A DNA stretch of 64,000 nucleotides from Eleusine coracana subsp. coracana (taxonomy: Eukaryota; Streptophyta; Magnoliopsida; Poales; Poaceae): positions 6,014,001 through 6,078,000 of the forward strand of contig CM064422.1 of assembly GCA_032690845.1 (NCBI GenBank). The letters run 5' to 3'. Numbering within the stretch: position 1 is the first letter of the stretch; every line of letters begins with the position of its first letter. The notes below the pieces were generated by a model, which did no database searches, was not told where the DNA came from, and worked only from the letters and a program-made list of their open reading frames with translations. The position numbers and the translations under genes were made by a program. This document shows positions 57,901 through 64,000 of this stretch, one piece after another.

Positions 57901-58973
57901 TGCTCCTGTGTGTATGGTGGCCGTTGCTCCTCCAATTGGTCAAGGATCTGCAAAACTGAGTCACATTCTTTGATTAGCAGATTGAGTTTTGAGATGTTTT
58001 TGCTCCATTTCTTTAAGGCGCTTCTGAGCAATTTTAGTTTGGCTACTATTCTGGAAGCACTATTGTTGGCAGCAACATCAATGTTCCAGACAGACTGAAC
58101 CAGCTCAAAGAACCCGGGGTGATCGACCCAGAAGTTCTCGAATCTGAATACTTGAGCTCTAGGAATGGAGGTGCCAATCTGAACCTTGCATGGTATGTGG
58201 TCCAAAGTAGGTCGAGCCATGGGAAGAAGAAGGGTGTTGGGGAAGGCACTGATCCAATTGGCCGAGGTAAAGCACCAGTCAATTTGTTCTAAGAGAGGGT
58301 TTTGTTGCATGTTGCTCCACATGTAGCTTCGACCCTTTAGTGGGATTTCTTGCAGACCCAGGTTGCTGATAATGGCGTTGAAAGTCATAATATCCTGCAT
58401 GTTGCCACCCTCTCTATTTCTGTCTGATAGTGACCTGTAAAAGTTGAAGTCACCTACTAGCATCCACTGCTGGTCTGTATTCATGCTTTTGCTGTTCAAC
58501 CAATCCACAAAAACTTGTCTAGCCTGCCCTTGACATGGCCCATATACCGTCATGAGGGTCCAAGATTGATTATTATGCATTGATGTGAACTTAACTGTGA
58601 CAGCAAAACTGAGAGCTTCAATTAGTTCACCCTGAAAGACAAGTGGGTTCCATCCCATGAGGATGCCTCCTGACGCCCCATCTGATGGGGCAAAGGCAAA
58701 TTTTGAGAAGCGTTTGGGGGCTAGCTGTTTGATGTATGACTGATCAAAACTATCACGTTTAGTCTCTTGGATGCAATAGATTGCACAGGCACTTTCTTCT
58801 ATTTTTTGCTTTACAGCATTGCACTTGTCGTCAGAGTTCAAGCCTCGGATATTCCAGTTCAATATGTTCCAGCTAGTGGTGTTTGTGTGATCTATATGTT
58901 TATCCATGGAGCACCATTTGTTGTGTATGTTGGCTGCTCCCTTCTGCCTGTTGTGGTTCACTTGGTGAAGCAA
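54989..58973 (-). pseudogene. LINE ORF2: endonuclease and reverse transcriptase, broken
   Basis: The first part (58973-56517, 818 codons) holds an AP-type endonuclease (LNWNIRGLNS, CIQETKRD, VGDFNFYRS, LDHIPCK) and reverse-transcriptase blocks (APGPDGFNGLFFKKCW, NDYRPISLLNS, LDFTKAFDT and RGVRQGDPLSPL). The second part (56560-54989) carries ADDTILIM, the thumb region (FTYLGLPLG) and a zinc-binding zf-RVT domain (CVLCEGNYEETAFHLFFSC). The YADD catalytic motif straddles the break: four extra bases at 56523-56528 separate YA from DD and shift the frame. A 97-codon in-frame duplication covers the motif A region. Without an intact YADD the enzyme should be dead. Confidence 0.93.
56637..57218 (-). 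repeat. In-frame 291-bp tandem duplication inside the LINE reverse transcriptase
   Basis: The block from IQDCIAWAYEYIHQCQQ to KKFLCR (82 codons) occurs twice, starting at 57218 and 56927, offset exactly 291 bases. The copies differ only at VEH/IEH and VPV/VPG among the residues compared. Between them lie 15 filler codons (56972-56928), which are a frame-shifted partial copy of the GGATCCTCTTCCATCC segment. Motif A (LDFTKAFDT) is present twice, motif B once. Confidence 0.93.
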
Positions 58974-59295
58974 GGAGCACCTCGGCCATCACCTCCAAAG
59001 GGGGGATGGCGCATCGTTCCGTGGCAACTTTCTTGGCCCGTGCCTGCTGCTGCAAATTTCTTGGCCCGTGCCTTGCTTCTCGTTGTCGGCCCAGCAGCAA
59101 AGTCATGCTTGTAGCCCTGCTTTCCTTTCCTGGCCCTTGTGGTTCTACGTAAGGTAGAGTCAGTCACTGGTGTATGCTTGCGTCTCTTGAGACCAGCTGC
59201 CTTTGCAGGTGTGCCTACAACCATGGTGTATTCCTCCTCCATTGCAGAGAAGATTGGTTGGCTGACTGCTTCAGTTAGGGATGATGTGCTCCTTC

Positions 59296-61059
59296 TCATT
59301 CCAAACCTTCTTCTATAGTATACCCATCTGATGGGCCTGCCTCGAGAAGAACCATCTTGTTGCAAGGGACGGTCTGCCTTGGCTGAGCCGCAGAGGTCTC
59401 CTGCCCAGTGGAAGTTGCCAGAGTTACTAAGATTCTGCCAAAGAGTGTTAGGCTGATCTGAACTGAAAATTCAGTTATGTTGATTCCACTGGTCACTTGC
59501 CACTGTAGGCCAACTGTGCTACAAAGAGCTTGCTGCTCACACATCAATTGCCGGAGAGTACTAAGAATTGTTGTTGGTATGTTCAGGCTCTCAGGCACGA
59601 CAAGGCCAAGCTGTACATCATTGCAAACCGTGAGTAGCTGCTTTGTCTGCAGGTTTATCTGTTGGGCGTGTTCCTTCTCACTGTAGCCAACATTGTGCTG
59701 TGGCAGAGCTATCTGAACTGCATCCTGTATCTGAGCTGGGTTGCTTTGTTCTATTTCCACTGGGGTTTGATTAGCAGCCTCTGCTGCCTGGATTATGTCA
59801 AGGTCTAGCTGACGCTCTTGTGCAGGTCCTTGTGTGAAAATCTTAGTAACAGAAATAGCTTGACCATGGCCGACCACGGGGTTCTCCATGTCGTGACAAC
59901 CCCGCCCTTCACTGACCTCTGCTTGAGCTTTGTGGTGTTGCAATGGCGTTGTTTTGTCAAAGTAGCATGCGTCTGGGCAGGTGTGAATGGGATCAGCACA
60001 GGACGAACCATGGTTTAAATGGGGAGAACAGGCTTTTGTCATGTCAGCCTGTGCCTCACACAGCTCAAGACGGTCATGCACACCAGCAGCGGCAGATGAG
60101 GTGGGCTTAACAACCCATTTGCTGTTACGATGGGACAGACGCCTGTAGCAAGCTCTGGCCTTGTGGCCATAGAAAAAACACCAGCGGCACCTCAGTTGAT
60201 TTCGGCAGTCTCTGACAAGGTGCCCCTCACTTAAGCAACGAAAACAGGCTCTGACACTCGGGGCATGATTTTCCTCCCTTCCAGCTGGCTTCGTACGCCC
60301 TGGGGCATGCAAGGAGCGTTGGCTAGCATCATTACTGCTTGAAGTGGACATGCCCAGGTCAGTCTTGATCCTAGTGAAGACTTTTGGAACCTCAATTTGA
60401 TTTTCAAACTTAGCGGAAGCGGATGAACTGCCAAAAACTGATTTGAAATTTAAGTTGCTCACAATCAGACAAAAGATGGAACCAATTTTGATCACTGAAC
60501 TGAGCTCAGGAGGGCTGGATTTCTTCTCAGGCGAGGGCTGTTCAAGACGCGCAGGGAAAGAGACCCGATTGGTGGAGCGAGAGACACGCCTGTTCTTGAC
60601 CAGCGTCCAACTATCTTGTTCCTCACGTTCCCAGGACTTCGTCTCTCAAGCCCAGGCCTCACCTCCATCACGCCAATGGTGGAAGTACATGTCAAAGTGC
60701 TCGGTGGTAATTCGATTGAGCGCACGAACAAAGAGACCAACATGCTTGGAAGCCACCAAGAAGCGAAAATGACGATCCTTAAGGAAAAGCACATGAAAGC
60801 CAGCAGGAATACCCCCAAGAACAGCATGCAGAGCAAGACTCACAAAACTCTCGGTGAGGCGAAAAGTGTAACGCCGAAACACAACGACCAGATGAAAAGC
60901 ACCTGAGATGGAAGAAGAGGGATGATGGACAGCTGACTTGAACTTGGCGAGGACTTCATCTTGCAGGTCCCTTCCCGGCTGGAAATCCCAGCGTTTCACC
61001 AAGTCGGCAAGATGCGGATCCTCCTGGAGCTCCAGCAGGTTTCCTGGCCCGCATCCCAT
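59296..61059 (-). pseudogene. LINE ORF1: CCHC nucleic-acid-binding protein, broken
   Basis: Open from MGCGPGNLLELQEDPHLADL at 61059 with a DUF4283-like N-terminal region (FHLVVVFRRYTFRLTESF, HVLFLKDRHFRFLVAS). A single in-frame TGA at 60648-60646 interrupts it, and the same frame resumes (WTLVKNRRVSRSTNRVSFP) to two CCHC zinc knuckles, CFRCLSEGHLVRDC and CRWCFFYGHKARAC, about residues 226-265. The frame stops at 59296. The basic C-terminal tail usual for plant LINE ORF1 (TLRRTTRARKGKQGYKH) lies in another frame between 59365 and 58958, so a frameshift near 59300-59365 is likely. Confidence 0.85.
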
Positions 61060-61242
61060 GGTCGCCGGGGAGAGGCAGACATGCCCGAGGTTTCAGAAGC
61101 TTCCATAGCAGCCAGCGAGGTGGGGGGAGGTGGCGATGCGGGCGGCGGCGATAAGGGGGGCAGGGTGGGGGCAAGAGCGGAGGAGCACCGAGCGGGAGCA
61201 CAAGAGAGCCATCAATATGGATGTTATGCAACTTCTTAAAAA

Positions 61243-61983
61243 TTTAGCATGGACAAACCCCAAAATAACAGATTCAGTTACGTTGGTCCTTATAATTTTT
61301 TAAAGAATATGTCTAGTTAAATAGTATTATAGATAATAATAATTCCTGACAAGGAAGGGTTATTCAACCACCTTGTAGCAAGCATACATCAGTTCATCAA
61401 AATATAAACGAAGGCTCCGCAAGCCATTTAATTGCAACATTTTGAAATTTCAACTTCAGTGTGGATCACCTTGTGTCACCTGGAGGTTGCATGTTGCCAT
61501 TTCCTGAGGACAATATTAAAGGAAGCAACAATTTCTCTAATTTCATTTACTCTAGGATTTAATAGCTTACTTATTTCTAAGAGTTGGAATTGATTTAAGT
61601 TATGTTGCTTTCTCTACCTTTGAGAATGGAATGGTATACATCTTCTATATAAGCAAAGAACGAATCATTTCCTAAGACAACTCAAGCCTCCTTTTTCTAG
61701 GGAAGTCCCTTCTCACTGCAGAGCGCCCTCATTCAACTAGAACCTTTTACTCGAGCATTGCCAACCAACCTCATTCCTACCTTGCTCAACCTGGATTTAC
61801 CAGCACACGTCACAGTTTTTTCTAGCGAACATCATTAAGCAAACAGGCTTGATAGAAAAGGCCTAACAACTTTTAAATAAAACCATAAAGCAAAATAGGT
61901 ATAAGGATTACCAGTGTAGGCTCGGGCATAATATTCAGTTAGTACCCAATTCTATTTGCATTTAAGAAAGTCACATCCACAAA
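61243..61983. other. 3' flank of SMG1
   Basis: AT-rich with no gene; it includes the presumed SMG1 3' UTR immediately below 61984. Confidence 0.5.
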
Positions 61984-63560
61984 TCATATCCAAGGTGTCC
62001 ACCCCTCATACATATTGCATAAGTTGTCTATGCTTGTCGCCTGCTTTATAAGATGGTCAACTTGCTCGGAAATGTTCATTGACCTTGAAAGAATAACATG
62101 AGATCAATACAACAACAAATAACAACAACTACCGCAAGAATTTTTTTCAGCTTAATTGCTCACCTGTTGCTATCTATATCCCATCCATGTATCTTATGCT
62201 CCACTTGCTTCAGGATGGATAGAGCAAAAGGGTTTTTACCTGTGGCCATTAAAGAGAACAAGCAGAATATTAACTGTAAGTTTGAATCAGCCAGAATCCT
62301 TAAGGCATAACATTTAACAAGAATTTAACACTTTCTGAGACATAAAGAACAAAGAACAAAAAGGGCTATGATACTTTATAGAAAGAGGCTTAAGATGGTT
62401 AATAATGTTCAGTTGCACATAGGCCGTACCCAGTGCTAAGAGCTCCCGCACTGTTCAGTTGCACATAACAAAAAAAAAAAAAAAAAAAACTCGACCTGCG
62501 GGGGGTAAGACAGCCCCCGGGCATTTTGCTAAGAAGAAGACCTCATGCAGGTCGAGAAAACCCCTGAACCCCTGCCCCACCCTTACAGAGCGGCACTGTG
62601 GCCCGTGTGAGACGACCACGACCTGGGCCGGGCCTTAGACCTATGCTTTGGCATGGTGACAAGCGAGGGGATTTTTTTACCCCAACCCGTAAATTCGCTC
62701 CCACTAGGAGTCGAACCTGGGACCTTGGGGGTGCTACTAAGCCACCTCAACCACTAGGCTGAAGGACCGTAGCCAGTTTCACATAACAAAGACATGATAC
62801 TTTATTATATCCATTTTATTTGTAAAAAAAAGAAGTTAAATTGATAAAAGTAAATGTCTCATAAAATTTCTCCAGTAATGAGCCTCTACAAACCCATAAT
62901 TATCTGATAAATGCAAGTGCAGATACACAAAACACTTCTCAAACAGAAGTTCTAGGGCAACTAGTTTCCATCGAATAAAATTTAGAAAAAAAAACTAAAA
63001 AAAGCATAAGCCATCTACCCTTCTTCTGTCTTACCTCTGGTCGCTCGAGTCGGAGAATCTGAATAGGATTTAGGATCATTGTTGTCACACTCTTGTCCTC
63101 TAACCTGTTTAATGGCCACACTACTATCCTCAAATTCGACTTTACCCTCCACTGAACGAGTTTCATCATCATGTATACTAGCACGGGTCGATGCAACACT
63201 GTCTATTAGCACCTCATTACTGCAACTGTCTCCTTTTTCCTGGCTATTGGCCTGAAGTCCTATCACAACCCCATCATTCATAAGGGCATCTATTTTCTCT
63301 AAGCTGTCAGAAGAACTAATCTGGGTTAACCCTGTGTTACATCCAGAACTACTAGTAAATGAGTGCTCAGGAGGTGAAATCCAACATCCATCATGCAAAG
63401 AAACATCAACGTTCATTACTAAATCCTGAGAGCCAATCTCCCTACTCTCATAAGAGCTTCTATCCTTCTCAATTGACGAATCACTTTGCAAAAGATCTGT
63501 ATGTGTTGAGGATACATCCTGTGATTTCACAGTTTCCATTTCTTCATGAACTTCTAGAGC
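61984..63560 (-). CDS. SMG1: 3' end of SMG1, phosphatidylinositol-3-kinase-related kinase
   Basis: SMG1 phosphorylates UPF1 in nonsense-mediated mRNA decay. Only the last three recognisable exons are in the window: 63560-63035 (175 codons plus one base), 62239-62164 and 62083-61984, all with GT-AG borders and consistent phase. The last two give GKNPFALSILKQVEHKIHG, then ISEQVDHLIKQATSIDNLC and NMYEGWTPWI before the stop, which is the FATC domain of PIKK kinases in its SMG1 form. The long 5' exon is Ser/Asp/Glu-rich and disordered, as in the region between kinase and FATC domains in SMG1. The kinase domain lies beyond the window. ATM- or TRRAP-type proteins also have FATC tails, but this spacing and sequence favour SMG1. 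A SINE sits in the 795-base intron. Confidence 0.85.
62421..62452. repeat. 32-bp insert between two copies of a 14-bp word
   Basis: GTTCAGTTGCACAT occurs at 62407-62420 and 62453-62466. The sequence between, containing GTACCCAGTGCTAAGAGCTC, resembles a fragment common in grass retroposons (recollection, not checked). It looks like an older insertion at the same spot as the SINE next to it. Confidence 0.5.
62473..62773 (-). mobile_element. tRNA-derived SINE in a SMG1 intron, about 300 bp
   Basis: On the minus strand it has box A-like TGGTTGAGGTGG and a perfect box B GGTTCGACTCC (62708-62718). The body ends GGTCGAGTTTTTTT into a T-run (A-run on the plus strand, 62470-62489). Flanks carry near-identical copies CAGTTGCACATAACAAA (62456-62472) and CAGTTTCACATAACAAA (62774-62790), a 17-base target duplication with one mismatch. 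Same strand as SMG1. Confidence 0.85.
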
Positions 63561-64000
63561 CTGTGAACATGAGAAAAAACTGGTAAAATACAAGTGAAGA
63601 AAAGATTTGTAAGCACGATCGAATGTATCTAAATTTCTGGGAGCACAAATTAGCAATCAAAGAATAAACATCAGTATGCAACATGCCTATTTAGCAAGTC
63701 TGTAATCACATTGTGACCATTGTCCAGAAAGTTAAAATAAGGTCGATCTTATATTACTGCGCCTGAAGGTTAGCAAAACATAACCTCCTAAAAGTTTCAA
63801 ACATTGGGTGCAAATGATTAGTAGCTTTCAGCATATATAAATAACTTAGCTGTAAATGGCACAACGCAGCAAGGACTGAACTCAGCTGTCATCCTTGGAG
63901 CGTGGACTCTTTGAAGACATCGTAATGACTGTATATTCAATAAGGCTGCACCAAGTATTGGAACGGTTCTGACCCTAGCTGGTGAAGAATCCAACATGTG
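63561..64000 (-). other. SMG1 upstream intron and possible exon at the window edge
   Basis: A splice acceptor (TTCACAG) precedes exon 63560. A minus-strand frame without stops runs from the window edge to about 63840 (SSPARVRTVPILGAALLNIQ and further) and may be part of a preceding exon; its borders cannot be set from this window. Confidence 0.35.

Larger units (their letters stand above)
54815..61232 (-). mobile_element. Full-length L1-type LINE retrotransposon, 6.4 kb, inactivated
   Basis: Encoded on the minus strand. The 3' end is an A-tail (T-run at 54816-54824 on the plus strand). The element is flanked by 10-bp copies TTCTTAAAAA at 54805-54814 and 61233-61242. Order: short GC-rich 5' leader, ORF1 (nucleic-acid-binding protein with two CCHC knuckles), ORF2 (endonuclease, reverse transcriptase, zf-RVT), then a short 3' UTR with a perfect hairpin. 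Both ORFs are broken (one stop in ORF1, a frameshift near its end, and a 4-bp insertion in ORF2). The structure is otherwise complete, so insertion may be fairly recent, although the target copies have slightly different outer flanks. Confidence 0.92.

Overview
The window is nuclear DNA of a grass, probably a PACMAD/panicoid cereal relative. The evidence is spliced genes with GT-AG introns, GC-rich single-exon genes, grass-expanded families (F-box, DUF1618, dirigent), a nucleus-encoded mitochondrial RPS10 and a dense load of small hAT, Harbinger-like, SINE and LINE elements. The species cannot be named from the sequence alone. There is no bacterial-style operon logic; each gene is its own transcription unit.

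Layout. 0.5-5.3 kb: a nucleus-transferred mitochondrial RPS10 gene (+) and a seven-exon deoxyhypusine synthase gene (-). 5.6-17.4 kb: mostly intergenic, with a fold-back element, two hAT-type elements with exact 8-bp target duplications, an 82-bp tandem repeat and one small PADRE/DUF4228 gene (-). 18-21 kb: a membrane-anchored dirigent-like gene (+) and a five-exon UPF0114 membrane-protein gene (-). 24-26.6 kb: a p-SINE1-like SINE and a decayed, internally inverted hAT-transposase domain.

26.7-39.4 kb is a duplicated neighbourhood. It holds a frameshifted F-box gene, a DUF1618 gene, a second F-box remnant and an NPH3/BTB gene, with an NPH3 fragment in the other copy. The two spacer copies (about 28.6-29.9 kb and 35.3-36.45 kb) each carry a transposon that the other lacks, so each one is the empty site for its partner.

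42.8-44.3 kb: a single-exon seven-WD40 JINGUBANG-type gene (-). 46-47 kb: a lipoxygenase pseudogene with a nested MITE. 47.7-51.9 kb: a 15-exon mitochondrial serine hydroxymethyltransferase gene (-) with a GC-AG intron and a tandem repeat that copies an exon end and its splice donor. 54.8-61.2 kb: a full-length but inactivated L1-type LINE (-) with target duplication; its reverse-transcriptase region holds an in-frame internal duplication, and the catalytic YADD is broken by a 4-bp insertion. 62.0-64 kb: the 3' end of SMG1 (-), the nonsense-mediated-decay kinase, recognised from its FATC tail, with a SINE in an intron.

Functionally the intact genes are unrelated housekeeping, signalling and stress functions: mitochondrial translation, eIF5A hypusination, one-carbon metabolism and photorespiration, mRNA surveillance, and phototropin-type signalling. 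The most informative sequence events are in the mobile-element and duplication history.
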